Shown here piece by piece: positions 25,200 through 33,810 of a stretch of 41,002 bases of DNA. Position 1 is the first letter of the stretch, and every line of letters begins with the position of its first letter. Under the pieces are notes generated by a model, which worked only from the letters and a program-made list of their open reading frames with translations, was not told where the DNA came from and did no database searches. Origin of the DNA: Lachnospiraceae bacterium (GTDB lineage: Bacteria > Bacillota > Clostridia > Lachnospirales > Lachnospiraceae); the NCBI GenBank assembly GCA_021199475.1, contig JAJQHZ010000075.1, positions 1-41,002 on the forward strand, given 5' to 3'. A program made the position numbers and the translations under genes.

Positions 25200-26204
25200 T
25201 TACCAGTTCTTCTTCCGCAGCGTCGTCGGATCAAAATGCGCGGTGTCTTTTGTACACGTCCGCGCCATCACGCACGCAAGCTCCGCGTTCAGCTCCCGCA
25301 GCCGCCGCTCGACACCGGCCGCGCCTTCCTTCATGTACGGTTTCACCAGGTTCCGGGCGACGCAGACACGATCCGCGCCGAGTGCCAGTGCTTTGTATGC
25401 ATCAATCCCGCTTGTGATGCCGCAGTCCACAAAAATCTTCACCCGGTCGCCCACAGCCTGCTTGATTTCCGGCAGCACATAGAGCGGCGGCACTGCGTCC
25501 GGAATCTCCCCCTTGTGATGGGAAAGCAGAATGGCCGCCACGCCTGCATCCGCGCACTTCACCGCGTCCTGCACAGACAGTACGCCCTTCGCGATAAACG
25601 GAAGCTTCGTCGATTTCACATACATCGCAATCTCATCCGTAGTCTTGGGGCAGAGCTGACCGTAATCCGGCGTTGCGTGATACAGCGTGCCGTCCGGCGC
25701 GATGCCATGGTCAATATCCATCGCCACCGCAAAGCAGCCGCATTCCTCATCATGCCGGATCTCCGACAAGACCGCCTCATTGTCCCGCTGCATCTTCACA
25801 ATGCGGATGCATTTTGCGCCGGTCGCCACCAGCTCGTCCACCTCCTGATTGGAGATGTAGCCAAACAGTGTCGGCGTATTCATGGCAAGCGCGCCTTTGG
25901 CAATCTCAGTCATGCCGTTTTTGTGAAGCAGCGGTGCAATCGCCGAAAGGCCACCCACCATGATTGGCGTGTCAAAGGTTTCCCCCCACAATTCCACATG
26001 TGTGTCCGCCGTCCAGGAATCCAGATAGCGATACTCAATCATGTAGCTGTCATAGCACTCCCTCGTGATTTTGTTGGAATCATCCTTTTCGGATTTCAGC
26101 GAATACGGCGTATAGCCAAACTGCAGTCCGTCCGCCCGCTTCGGACTGTCCGGCCCGCCAAAATACCGGTCTTCGCTGTAATCATCCGGTCTTTTTTCCT
26201 GCAT
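25200..26204 (-). CDS. FMN-dependent alpha-hydroxy-acid dehydrogenase-like protein, atypical active site
   Basis: A 334-aa TIM-barrel flavoprotein related to lactate and glycolate oxidases. FMN-contact and active-site features seen: Lys206 in LPFIAKGVLS, His230 in SHHKGEIPD, and FVDCGITSGIDAYKALALGA near the phosphate site. In characterised members the His motif reads SNHGGRQLD; here the substrate-carboxylate Arg is replaced by Glu233 and one Gly by Lys. The usual R-rich phosphate stretch GGVRRG reads CGITSG. The substrate is therefore probably not a simple 2-hydroxy acid. ATG 26204 with GAGGAGG seven bases upstream is preferred to an earlier in-frame start. It is first in the operon, behind a LysR gene and its terminator. 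Confidence 0.85.
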   Translation of the reverse strand: MQEKRPDDYSEDRYFGGPDSPKRADGLQFGYTPYSLKSEKDDSNKITRECYDSYMIEYRYLDSWTADTHVELWGETFDTPIMVGGLSAIAPLLHKNGMTEIAKGALAMNTPTLFGYISNQEVDELVATGAKCIRIVKMQRDNEAVLSEIRHDEECGCFAVAMDIDHGIAPDGTLYHATPDYGQLCPKTTDEIAMYVKSTKLPFIAKGVLSVQDAVKCADAGVAAILLSHHKGEIPDAVPPLYVLPEIKQAVGDRVKIFVDCGITSGIDAYKALALGADRVCVARNLVKPYMKEGAAGVERRLRELNAELACVMARTCTKDTAHFDPTTLRKKNW

Positions 26205-26255
26205 AAAATTCCTCCTCTCGTATCCATACCGCACTGCGATGATGAATGCATACTG

Positions 26256-26295
26256 TAATTCTATTGTACCGCCGATTTTTGTCTGGCATTAATTC
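26256..26295 (-). promoter_or_regulatory. Candidate LysR-dependent promoter of the catabolic operon
   Basis: A good -10, TACAAT, lies on the minus strand at about 26264-26269. The -35 region is weak, and GAATTAATGC (26286-26295) overlaps it. That decamer resembles motifs near the other LysR gene at 14152 and the Opp promoter at 12525. A weak -35 covered by a shared motif fits an activator-dependent promoter. Confidence 0.45.
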
Positions 26296-26352
26296 ACAAA
26301 GCAAATCGAATGGTGCAAAAAATGAATCGTCATTTTGATTGCTTATCGCAAA

Positions 26353-26397
26353 AAAAGCGGATGATTTTAGGTATTATCACCAAAATCATCCGCTTTT
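26353..26397 (-). terminator. Strong intrinsic terminator of the LysR gene
   Basis: Arms AAAAGCGGATGATTTT 26353-26368 and its exact complement 26382-26397 form a 16-bp stem, extended by three GGT/ACC pairs with one bulge. On the minus strand it is followed by seven T residues. It separates the LysR gene from the operon it probably controls. Confidence 0.85.
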
Positions 26398-26440
26398 CAC
26401 TCTGCAATTGTCAATCACACTGCCGCAATCGAAGCCGTCA

Positions 26441-27334
26441 TCAGAACGCATCAAAGCACTGGTTCACTTCCCCGATGCGCACCCGCCATCGCTTTGCGAA
26501 GTTCACGAAATCCTGCGCCGGTTCGGAAAGCCGGACTTCGCTGCGGTAGCACATGCAGACCCGGTAGCGCATCCGCGGTTCCAGCCGAACCACGCTCAGC
26601 TCCGGGTAGGTCGGCGTGGCATCCGCGTTCCCGTGAATCAGCGCAATCCCGATTTTCTCCTTCACCAGGCGCATCAGGTCTGTCCCGACCGGGACGGACA
26701 CCGAAGCCTTCCGCTCCAACCCCAGCATCCGATACTTTTCCAGAAACGCGTCGTCAAACACGATATCCTCGCACAGAGAGACAAATCGTTCGTCCTGCAG
26801 CTCCTCCAGACGCACGGAATCCCGTCCGGCCAGCGGGTGCCCCTCGTACAGCACCGCCAGCACCTCTTCCTCGTAAAACGGAATCGACGTCAGGCCCTCA
26901 TGCGTCGATGCCATGGTCGAGAGAAACGCCACCTCAATCCTGCCATCGCGCAGATCGCTCTCCATGTCCTCACTTTTCCGGTAATCAATCACATAGTCCG
27001 GATATGCCTTTTTGAAATCAATGATCAGATCCACGATTTTCCCATCGGACGCGATCCGGAGGGTATCGGAGGATTCCTGCTCCGGATGAAGCTCCCGATA
27101 ACACTGTGACTGAAGCAGCGCAATCTTCTGTGCATAAGGCAAAAACACTTTTCCGCTGGCATTCAGTGTAAAGCCCCGGCGGGTCCGGTCAAAAAGCGGC
27201 ACGCCAAACTCTTCTTCCAGCGCCTGAATATGACGCACCAGAGAAGACTGCGAGATAAACAGCTTTTCAGCCGCCGCGTATGAGCTTCCCGTCTTTGCAA
27301 GCATCAAAAATTCCTGAATACTTTTTGTTTCCAT
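26441..27334 (-). CDS. LysR-family transcriptional regulator
   Basis: A 297-aa DNA-binding regulator. The winged helix-turn-helix reads SYAAAEKLFISQSSLVRHIQ in the first 50 residues. The effector domain begins near SDTLRIASDGKIVDLIIDFK and shows normal LysR features to the end. Two ATGs lie in tandem; the one at 27334 is seven bases from the GGGGGG ribosome site. It is co-directional with, and upstream of, the five-gene operon at 20.4-26.2 kb, from which its own terminator separates it. It is likely the activator of that operon. It has no in-frame stops, unlike the LysR gene at 14.2 kb. Confidence 0.92.
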   Translation of the reverse strand: METKSIQEFLMLAKTGSSYAAAEKLFISQSSLVRHIQALEEEFGVPLFDRTRRGFTLNASGKVFLPYAQKIALLQSQCYRELHPEQESSDTLRIASDGKIVDLIIDFKKAYPDYVIDYRKSEDMESDLRDGRIEVAFLSTMASTHEGLTSIPFYEEEVLAVLYEGHPLAGRDSVRLEELQDERFVSLCEDIVFDDAFLEKYRMLGLERKASVSVPVGTDLMRLVKEKIGIALIHGNADATPTYPELSVVRLEPRMRYRVCMCYRSEVRLSEPAQDFVNFAKRWRVRIGEVNQCFDAF

Positions 27335-27392
27335 CATCAATCCCCCCAAATCAAACAGGAGACGCAAAACTCCTTGCCCGGCCCTGCGAAGA

Positions 27393-27426
27393 AAAACCGC
27401 CCGGCTTCCAATAGCCGAGCGGTTTT
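27393..27426 (-). terminator. Intrinsic terminator of the exported flavoenzyme gene
   Basis: Arms AAAACCGC-C-CGGCT 27393-27406 and AGCCG-A-GCGGTTTT 27413-27426 form a 14-position stem with one mismatch and a 6-base loop; the minus strand continues with T. It lies about 70 bases after the flavoenzyme stop. Confidence 0.8.
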
Positions 27427-27494
27427 CATTCCGAACAGCAGGCGCTCAGCACCGGTCTATCTATTCAATGCTGTTCTAAATTTTAAAAATCACA

Positions 27495-29219
27495 TCATCC
27501 CAGCGCATTCTCCGCCGCGTACTTTCCGGAAAGACGGCCGAACACAAACGCGTCGCCGGTGCCGGAACCGTCCACACGGTAATTTCCATGGAATCCGCCG
27601 GTCACCTCGCCTGCCGCGTACAGACCTTCGATTGCGTCGCCGTTGGTGTCAACGACCTGCGTGTACTCGTTGATCAGAATACCGCCCATGAAGTAGTGCG
27701 CGCCTACGCCAAAGTTGTAGCCGTAAAGCTTGCCTTCCAGCTTGTTCAGATTCTCCTCACGGCCGAACAGGCTGTCCTCGCCTGCCTCGCAGTCCGCATT
27801 CCACTGGTCGATGGTCGCCTGCAGCGCTTCTGCGTCGAGACCAAGATTCTCCGCCAGCTCCTCCACGGTATCGCCCGATACGACATATCCGAGATCCACG
27901 AGGCCCTCAAGTGTCTCATTCAGATTTGCTTCTGTAAAGATGCAGTATGCCATGCCATCCGGCTGCTCCAGAATCGCATCCGAAATTTCAAATCCTTCCG
28001 CAGCAAAACGCTCCGCATTCTCATTGACAAAAATCGCGTCCGGACTGAATCCGCCCGGCATATTCATCGGTGTCAGCAGACCATAGCCCACAATGACATG
28101 CGGGAACAGCTGAATATCCTCCAGATTGACGGTATCCGCGCCCAGCTCTTCTGCCATCAGCAGGCCGTCGCCGGTCGTCGGTGCAATCTCATCCGTGATC
28201 GCGTTCGCCAGATCCGGGCGAATCTCAGTGAGCAGCTCACTGTTCTGTCCGAAGCCGCCGGTCGCCAGAATGATAGAAGTTCCGGAAAACGTCACTTCAT
28301 TTCCGTCCGCGTCCTCGCAGATCACGCCGACCACTGCGCCGTCCTCATCCGTCACGAGCGAGGTCGCCGTCGTGTTCAGATACAGCGTGATATCCGTGGA
28401 ATCCAGGGAATTGCTCAGCGCGTTGACCAGCGTCGTACTGGTCTTGCCATCCTCGGTCGCCATCAGCATATAGTCGTTGTTTCCGCCCTCCGCGGTAAAC
28501 TCGACGCCCAGAGAAGCCAGCCAGTCGATCGTCTCACCACTGTTTTCCGCAAACGCAGTCACCAGCTCCTCGACCGCATCGTCATTATTCATCTGCATCT
28601 CAATCAGACCCTCTACCGTCACATCAACGCCCAGATCCTCCTGCACCTGAGAGCCTGCCGCGTTGATACCCATGGTCGCGCAGAGCGTGTTGCCGCCGAC
28701 ATTTGAGGATTTTTCAATCAGAATCACGGAAGCACCATTCTCATCCGCGGTCTTTGCCGCTGAAAGTCCGGCGCCGCCCGCACCGACTACGATGACATCC
28801 GCCTCAGTAATCGGATAAGCCTCTTCCTCCGATGCCGCAATCTCGCGGCCCGTAAGCTCATCAAGATTTCCGCCCGCCTGCTCCACGCAGCTTTCCAGCG
28901 CCGCGATATAGGCAGTCGTAGAAATCGTCGCCCCAGACACCGTATCGATGGCCAGGGACTGATTCGCGAGCACCGTCTCCGTCAGCGAATCCATTGCAGC
29001 CGCGCCGACCGTATCCGTCTCCTGGCTGTCCACCTGAATGTCCGTGATCTCGTTCTCACTGAATGTGACTGTCAGCGTAATGTCGCCATTGATGCCCGTC
29101 TCCGTCGCCGTGTAGGTCCCCGGATTCGTGAAGACAGCCTCTTCCGCCTGCACCAGCGCCATCGGCATCGTCAGTGTCAGCGCCATGCCCAACAACCATG
29201 CTATTGCTTTTCTTTTCAT
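27495..29219 (-). CDS. Exported FMN-binding/FAD-dependent reductase (fumarate reductase/flavocytochrome c-like)
   Basis: A 574-aa extracytoplasmic flavoenzyme. A signal peptide ends near AQA (residue 25). Residues 27-113 are an FMN-binding domain with the covalent attachment motif DTVSGAT, Thr98 being the expected FMN site. From 138 comes the FAD domain (ADVIVVGAGGAGLSAAKTA). Later motifs match the fumarate-reductase superfamily: IFVNENAERFAAEG with the likely proton-donor Arg, AHYFMGGILINEY, and LYAAGEVTGGFHGNYRVDG. No haem CxxCH is present. Gram-positive relatives act as anaerobic terminal reductases for fumarate, urocanate, cinnamates or other enoates, fed by extracellular electron transfer. 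The FMN transferase ApbE is not in this window. AGGAGG precedes ATG 29219; LysR is divergent. Confidence 0.92.
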   Translation of the reverse strand: MKRKAIAWLLGMALTLTMPMALVQAEEAVFTNPGTYTATETGINGDITLTVTFSENEITDIQVDSQETDTVGAAAMDSLTETVLANQSLAIDTVSGATISTTAYIAALESCVEQAGGNLDELTGREIAASEEEAYPITEADVIVVGAGGAGLSAAKTADENGASVILIEKSSNVGGNTLCATMGINAAGSQVQEDLGVDVTVEGLIEMQMNNDDAVEELVTAFAENSGETIDWLASLGVEFTAEGGNNDYMLMATEDGKTSTTLVNALSNSLDSTDITLYLNTTATSLVTDEDGAVVGVICEDADGNEVTFSGTSIILATGGFGQNSELLTEIRPDLANAITDEIAPTTGDGLLMAEELGADTVNLEDIQLFPHVIVGYGLLTPMNMPGGFSPDAIFVNENAERFAAEGFEISDAILEQPDGMAYCIFTEANLNETLEGLVDLGYVVSGDTVEELAENLGLDAEALQATIDQWNADCEAGEDSLFGREENLNKLEGKLYGYNFGVGAHYFMGGILINEYTQVVDTNGDAIEGLYAAGEVTGGFHGNYRVDGSGTGDAFVFGRLSGKYAAENALG

Positions 29220-29389
29220 GCGTATTCCTCCTGATTTTGATTTCCATCTGTTCCTGCGGTTCCGCCAGCCCATGTCAGAAATTGCATTTGCATTTTGCCG
29301 GTTATGCCGACAGCCTGCGGCCAAAATTTCAGCAAAGTGCGCAGCAAAAACTGGTTTCACCGCTTTCAGACAGATCACTCTGTAAATTT

Positions 29390-29436
29390 ATTATAAAAAA
29401 TATATGTTTGAAAAGGAATGAGAATAATGTTACTAT
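29390..29436. promoter_or_regulatory. Overlapping divergent promoters of the flavoenzyme and LysR genes
   Basis: On the plus strand TTGAAA (29408-29413), 17 bases, TACTAT (29431-29436) form a good LysR promoter. On the minus strand TATAAT (29390-29395) has only a weak -35 within the same stretch. LysR bound here could repress itself and activate the flavoenzyme, as is common for divergent LysR pairs. Confidence 0.7.
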
Positions 29437-29493
29437 AGTGGTACAAAATGGTTACCGGAGCACAGACGACAAAGAGAGAATGGAGTAATGAAA

Positions 29494-30378
29494 ATGACCA
29501 GCAGACAGCTTCAGCTATTTTTATCGATTGCCGACCAGGGAAGCTTTTCCCGGGCAGAGAAAACCGAATACATCTCCAAGCAGGCCATTCTCCGGCAGAT
29601 GAATTCTCTGGAGGACGAGGTCGGGGAAAAGCTTTTTCTGCGCACGGCCGGCGGCATCACTCTTACCGATGCCGGAAAACTATTTTATGATGGGGCAAAG
29701 GAGCTTCTGAATCTGGAAAAAGACGTGCTGGCGCGCTGCCGCAATACGAAACCCGCGCAGGAGATCATCCGCATCAGCCATGTCGAGCATCAGGCGCTGC
29801 TCAATGAGGTGACAGAGGCGTTTGCCGTCAAATATCCGGACATCCGGATTCAGCGCGTTGTGCATCCGAACCACAGCGGAGAATTCCGTGTGGAGCAGGG
29901 AATCGCCGATGTGGGGGAGACCTTTTATACGCCGGAAGCCGCATCTGCCCCCTTCGCCTATACACGGCTTGCGGATATGCCTTATCTGGCGGCCATGGCG
30001 CACCATCACCCCCTGGCCGCGAACCGCCAGGTGTCCCTAGCGGAGCTTACTGGCTACCCGGTCATCGTCTATGAGCAAATGATGGATAAAGAATATCTTC
30101 AGCAATTAAAGGTCGCCTTTGCCTCCTGCCCGGCCGGCGGCTCCCTCGACATCCGCCGCGACGTGGACGCACAGGTCGCAGTCGCTTTTGAGTGCGCCCA
30201 GACATCTGCGGTTCTGCTCACCGCGAACTGCTTTGTACGCACCATTCCGGAGCTTACCGTTCTTCCGCTGGCCGGAGGATGGTACCAGGAATACGGCATC
30301 ATCTACCGCCCGAATCCCTCCCGCACCGTGCGGAAGTACGTGGACCTCGCAGTGGCAATGTATGCACGCCAGGTCTGA
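29494..30378 (+). CDS. LysR-family transcriptional regulator, divergent from the flavoenzyme
   Basis: A 294-aa regulator. The winged helix-turn-helix is SRQLQLFLSIADQGSFSRAE followed by YISKQAILRQMNSLE. The effector-binding part has the usual two Rossmann-like lobes, for example IIRISHVEHQALLNEVTEAF. I prefer ATG 29494, eight bases from GGAG; ATG 29488 is only two bases from it. Its position back-to-back with the exported reductase argues that it senses that enzyme's electron acceptor. It converges with the ECF transporter genes; no clear terminator is seen in 30379-30467. Confidence 0.92.
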   Translation: MTSRQLQLFLSIADQGSFSRAEKTEYISKQAILRQMNSLEDEVGEKLFLRTAGGITLTDAGKLFYDGAKELLNLEKDVLARCRNTKPAQEIIRISHVEHQALLNEVTEAFAVKYPDIRIQRVVHPNHSGEFRVEQGIADVGETFYTPEAASAPFAYTRLADMPYLAAMAHHHPLAANRQVSLAELTGYPVIVYEQMMDKEYLQQLKVAFASCPAGGSLDIRRDVDAQVAVAFECAQTSAVLLTANCFVRTIPELTVLPLAGGWYQEYGIIYRPNPSRTVRKYVDLAVAMYARQV

Positions 30379-30467
30379 AGAACGGTCGCGAAATAGCTTC
30401 CCTATCCTGCACCGCCTGACACGCGAATCGCAGGGCATAAAAGCCTCAACGTTTTTACTCAATTCCC

Positions 30468-31298
30468 TCACCCAAACGGGTTCCAGAACCGGCTACCGTC
30501 GGCGAAGGTAATGGCGAGTGCCGCAATCATAAATATCAGTGCAAAACCGATGGTGATATAGTCGTTCTTTTCCAGACGTTTTCCCATGTACCAGGTGCGC
30601 TTTTTGTTTTTGCCGAAGCCGCGCAGCTCCATGGCGTTGCTGACGACGTCGATCCGGTCGAGGCTGGAAAACAGCAGCGGGAAAATAATCGCGCTCATGT
30701 TCTTGATCCGGCTGGGGATGGAGGCCTTATCGCTCATCTCAATCCCGCGCGCCTCCTGTGCGTGCCTGATTTTTGTAAAGTCGGACTGCACGTCCGGTAT
30801 ATAGCGCAGTGCAATGGCAATGGCATAGCCAACGTTGTAGCTGATGCCGAGCCGGTTCAGACTCGCCGCGAATTCGCTGGGATTCGTCGTCACGATAAAC
30901 ATGAGCACCACCGGCGTCACGGTGAAATATTTGAGCATGATATTGAATTCATAAAAAAGCTGCTCGGCCGTAATATTGTGATTGCCAGTGATTTTTATCA
31001 GAACCGTCTTTGTTCCATAAATCTCCGTTCCCTGATTTGGAGAGAACAGCCAGACCGCGAACAGGTTCAGACACAGAAACAGCAGAATGAACATAAATAC
31101 CGTTCCGACCTGCTTCCATTCGGTCTTCGATACCCGGAAAATCACCAGGCTGATCACCAGCATCAGCAGAAGGATCCGGGTGTCGTAGGTCAGCATTCCC
31201 GTGATGGACCAGAGCAGGAAAAACAGCATTTTGCTAACGCCGGAGAGCCGGTGAATCCATGTGTTTTTCGGCATATACGTCAAAAGTCTACCTGCCAT
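30468..31298 (-). CDS. ecfT: ECF transporter transmembrane component
   Basis: The scaffold membrane subunit of an energy-coupling factor importer, 276 aa. It has several hydrophobic helices and two cytoplasmic coupling motifs with the diagnostic Ala/Leu-Arg-Gly core: AQEARGIEM and AMELRGFGK. These lie in long amphipathic helices that join the ATPases to the S component. An extra stretch (about 85-105, FSPNQGTEIYGTKTV) lies outside the membrane. AAGGTGA precedes the ATG. The start overlaps the ATPase gene end by 11 bases, implying coupled translation. It completes the S-A-T gene order. Confidence 0.92.
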   Translation of the reverse strand: MAGRLLTYMPKNTWIHRLSGVSKMLFFLLWSITGMLTYDTRILLLMLVISLVIFRVSKTEWKQVGTVFMFILLFLCLNLFAVWLFSPNQGTEIYGTKTVLIKITGNHNITAEQLFYEFNIMLKYFTVTPVVLMFIVTTNPSEFAASLNRLGISYNVGYAIAIALRYIPDVQSDFTKIRHAQEARGIEMSDKASIPSRIKNMSAIIFPLLFSSLDRIDVVSNAMELRGFGKNKKRTWYMGKRLEKNDYITIGFALIFMIAALAITFADGSRFWNPFG

Positions 31299-33219
31299 GT
31301 CGGCTCACCTTCTTTCCCTTCCGTCTGCCCGCAGTATCCGGCGACTTCCCCACGCTCTCTGGCGCTTTCTCTGCGCTCTCAGACACCTTTCCCGCATTAT
31401 CAGGTGCTGCCTCTTGGCTATCCGCCCTGTCGAATACTTCTCCTGCATTTTCAGGTGCCATTTGAGCAGCGATCGCATCATTAGAATCGGATTCCGTTGA
31501 GCCAGAAGCAGTGTCCTTCCTCGCAATCGTGCGCTCGTAATAAATAAACCGCTCCACAAATCCGGACGCATCTTCGATGCCGCACCGAACGGCGAGCTCA
31601 TAGAGCGACGTCTTTTTCAGATAAGCACGGTCCGCTACATTCTCATTTGTAAGTACATTCGCCGGGGTGTCATCCGCAATCATCTGTCCGTCTGCGATGA
31701 CAATCGCCCGATCCGTGTATTCCAGCATCAGATGCATGTCATGGGTAATCATGACAATCGTGATGCCGAGCGACTCGTTCAGCTCCTTCAGAAATTCCAT
31801 GATCTCCGTATAATGTCGGTAGTCCTGCCCGGCCGTCGGCTCGTCCAGAATCAGGATCTCCGGATCCATGACGAGAATCGACGCGATGGTGACACGCTTT
31901 TTCTGCCCGAAGCTAAGCGCGGACACCGGCCAGTTACGGAAGGGGTAAAGACCACAGATTTTCAGCTTCTCATAAACCCGCTCTTTGACCTCGTCCTCCG
32001 GCACGCCGCGCACACGCAGGCCCAGCGCCACCTCATCGAAAATCATCGGTTTGGAAATCATCTGATTCGGGTTCTGCATCACGAGGCCAATCACCTGACC
32101 GCGCTCTTTGATGGATTTGTCCGCAATGTCTGAGCCATTCAGCAGAATCTGCCCCCGATCCGGATGGATAAAACCGCAGATCAGGTTCGAGAGCGTGCTC
32201 TTGCCCGCCCCGTTTTTGCCAACGATTGCCAGCATCTCACCCTTTTCAATGCGAAAACGAATATCGGAAAGAACCGGATGCCCGGTAATATAAGAAAAAT
32301 CAAGGTTTAAAACCTCCAGAGCCGGTTCCTTCTCAGGCTTCGGTTCTGGAAGCGTCACTTCCTCAAACCAGGTCTTGACACGGTCATGATAGCGATCCAG
32401 ATTCATTGTCTCAATGTGCTGCGGATGATCCTCCGCGCAAACCTCGCAGCCTGCGTGCTTCAGCGCCGTCACATACAGCGGCTCCCGGATTCCCTCGCGG
32501 ATTAGAATATCCGAAGCGAGCAGCTCATCCGGGCGGCAGTCCGCCGCCACGCGGCCGTCCCCGTTCACCACAATCCGGTCCACATCCCGGTACAACGCAT
32601 CCTCCAGGCGGTGCTCGATGATAATCACCGTCTTGCTCCGCTCCCGGCAGATTTTATCAATCAGGTCAATCGCCCGTTTGCCGGTCGCGGGATCCAGATT
32701 CGCCAGCGGCTCGTCAAACAAAAGGATATCCACATCGTCTACAAGCACGCCCGCCATGGAGACCCGCTGCTTCTGACCGCCGGAAAGCTCCGTCGGCGAA
32801 TGCTCCAGCAGCTTCGAGATATCCACGACCTCCGCCACCTCATCTACCATCCGAAACATTTCATCCTGGGGCACGCAGTCATTTTCCAGCGCAAATGCAA
32901 CATCCTCCGCCACCGTCAGACCGATGAACTGCCCATCGGTATCCTGCAGCACCGTTCCGACAATCTTCGACATCCCGAAAATCCCCGTCTTCGCCGGGTC
33001 GTTTCCTTTCACTGTCAATGAACCGGTCGCATCTCCGGGGTATGAAAAAGGAACCATTCCGTTGATGCAGTGCACCAGTGTCGATTTCCCTGACCCGGAT
33101 GGTCCCACAATCAGAACCTTCTCCCCGGGATACACCGCAAGGTCAATATCCCGGAGAGTCGGCTCCTTCTGCGCCCGATATTTAAACGTATAATTCTTAA
33201 ACTCAATAATCGGATCCAT
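31288..33219 (-). CDS. ECF transporter fused double ATPase (A1-A2)
   Basis: A 643-aa protein with two complete ABC ATPase domains in one chain. Domain 1 has Walker A GPSGSGKST (39-47), signature LSGGQKQRVS and Walker B ILLFDEPLANLD. Domain 2 has Walker A GKNGAGKST, signature LSFGQKKRVT and Walker B ILILDEPTAGQD. Most ECF systems use two genes; the fused form is known in some Firmicutes and is often linked to UPF0397 S components. After domain 2 there is an unusual hydrophilic tail of about 75 residues with loosely repeated units (APENAGEV, APDNAGKV, APESVGKS) ending in a basic patch. It lies 36 bases after the S component gene. Confidence 0.93.
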   Translation of the reverse strand: MDPIIEFKNYTFKYRAQKEPTLRDIDLAVYPGEKVLIVGPSGSGKSTLVHCINGMVPFSYPGDATGSLTVKGNDPAKTGIFGMSKIVGTVLQDTDGQFIGLTVAEDVAFALENDCVPQDEMFRMVDEVAEVVDISKLLEHSPTELSGGQKQRVSMAGVLVDDVDILLFDEPLANLDPATGKRAIDLIDKICRERSKTVIIIEHRLEDALYRDVDRIVVNGDGRVAADCRPDELLASDILIREGIREPLYVTALKHAGCEVCAEDHPQHIETMNLDRYHDRVKTWFEEVTLPEPKPEKEPALEVLNLDFSYITGHPVLSDIRFRIEKGEMLAIVGKNGAGKSTLSNLICGFIHPDRGQILLNGSDIADKSIKERGQVIGLVMQNPNQMISKPMIFDEVALGLRVRGVPEDEVKERVYEKLKICGLYPFRNWPVSALSFGQKKRVTIASILVMDPEILILDEPTAGQDYRHYTEIMEFLKELNESLGITIVMITHDMHLMLEYTDRAIVIADGQMIADDTPANVLTNENVADRAYLKKTSLYELAVRCGIEDASGFVERFIYYERTIARKDTASGSTESDSNDAIAAQMAPENAGEVFDRADSQEAAPDNAGKVSESAEKAPESVGKSPDTAGRRKGKKVSRHGR

Positions 33220-33255
33220 ATGTTAATCCTCTAAATCTGTCAGGTGCATTTCCGG

Positions 33256-33810
33256 TCAGTCCTCCTTCGAGAGGCTCTCCGACTTTGCTCCCACTTTCGA
33301 GTATGCCACGAGCAGCAGCGTACCGAGAATCGCAGTGATAATCACATTCAGAATGCACGCAATTGCGCCCTGCGCGAATACCTTATTCGCCGGCTCCGCA
33401 TAAATCAGGATGTCAAGCACCGGAGCAAGCACAATCCATGCCACCGCATTCGCGACCACCTGCACTACGTTAAACAGCGCAATCTGTTTTCCGCCAAAGC
33501 CGCCCTCTCTCACCTTATACTGCTTCACAAACAGGCCGACTGCCAGACCAAACAGAGCGTCAGGGAACACCCAGCTCCACCACACACTGCCGTAGAACAG
33601 CGCATCACCCAGCGCGTGCCCGATCAGACCAATGGCGCCGCCCACAACCGGGCCGAAGATAGCCGCAAAAAACGCCAGCACCGGCACACGCGTCTGCAGT
33701 GCCGTATTCGGAATAAACCCGACCGGAATCTGGACATTCGTCAGCACCACGAACAGCGCCGTACCAATGCCGATGGCCACTACATCTCTGATTCCAAATT
33801 TTTTCTCCAT
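33256..33810 (-). CDS. ECF transporter S component, UPF0397 type
   Basis: A 184-aa, six-helix substrate-binding membrane subunit. The sequence VVAIGIGTALFVVLTNVQIP, then GFIPNTALQTRVPVLAFFAA, FGPVVGGAIGLIGHALGD and WWSWVFPDALFGLAVGLF, fits the UPF0397/YkoE-like family. Some databases name these riboflavin-type substrate-binding proteins. The true ligand may be a vitamin or vitamin precursor. AGGAGG lies seven bases before the ATG. It is the first gene of a complete ECF operon and has a leader of about 190 bases and its own promoter. Confidence 0.88.
   Translation of the reverse strand: MEKKFGIRDVVAIGIGTALFVVLTNVQIPVGFIPNTALQTRVPVLAFFAAIFGPVVGGAIGLIGHALGDALFYGSVWWSWVFPDALFGLAVGLFVKQYKVREGGFGGKQIALFNVVQVVANAVAWIVLAPVLDILIYAEPANKVFAQGAIACILNVIITAILGTLLLVAYSKVGAKSESLSKED

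Noticed and set aside
25194-26258. 354-codon plus-strand frame
   Set aside because: Antisense shadow of the FMN enzyme gene; rich in Arg and His without motif.
27588-28706. Long open frame (372 codons) on the plus strand
   Set aside because: It is antisense to the exported flavoenzyme gene, which has clear domains; the long frame is a by-product of its GC-biased codon use.
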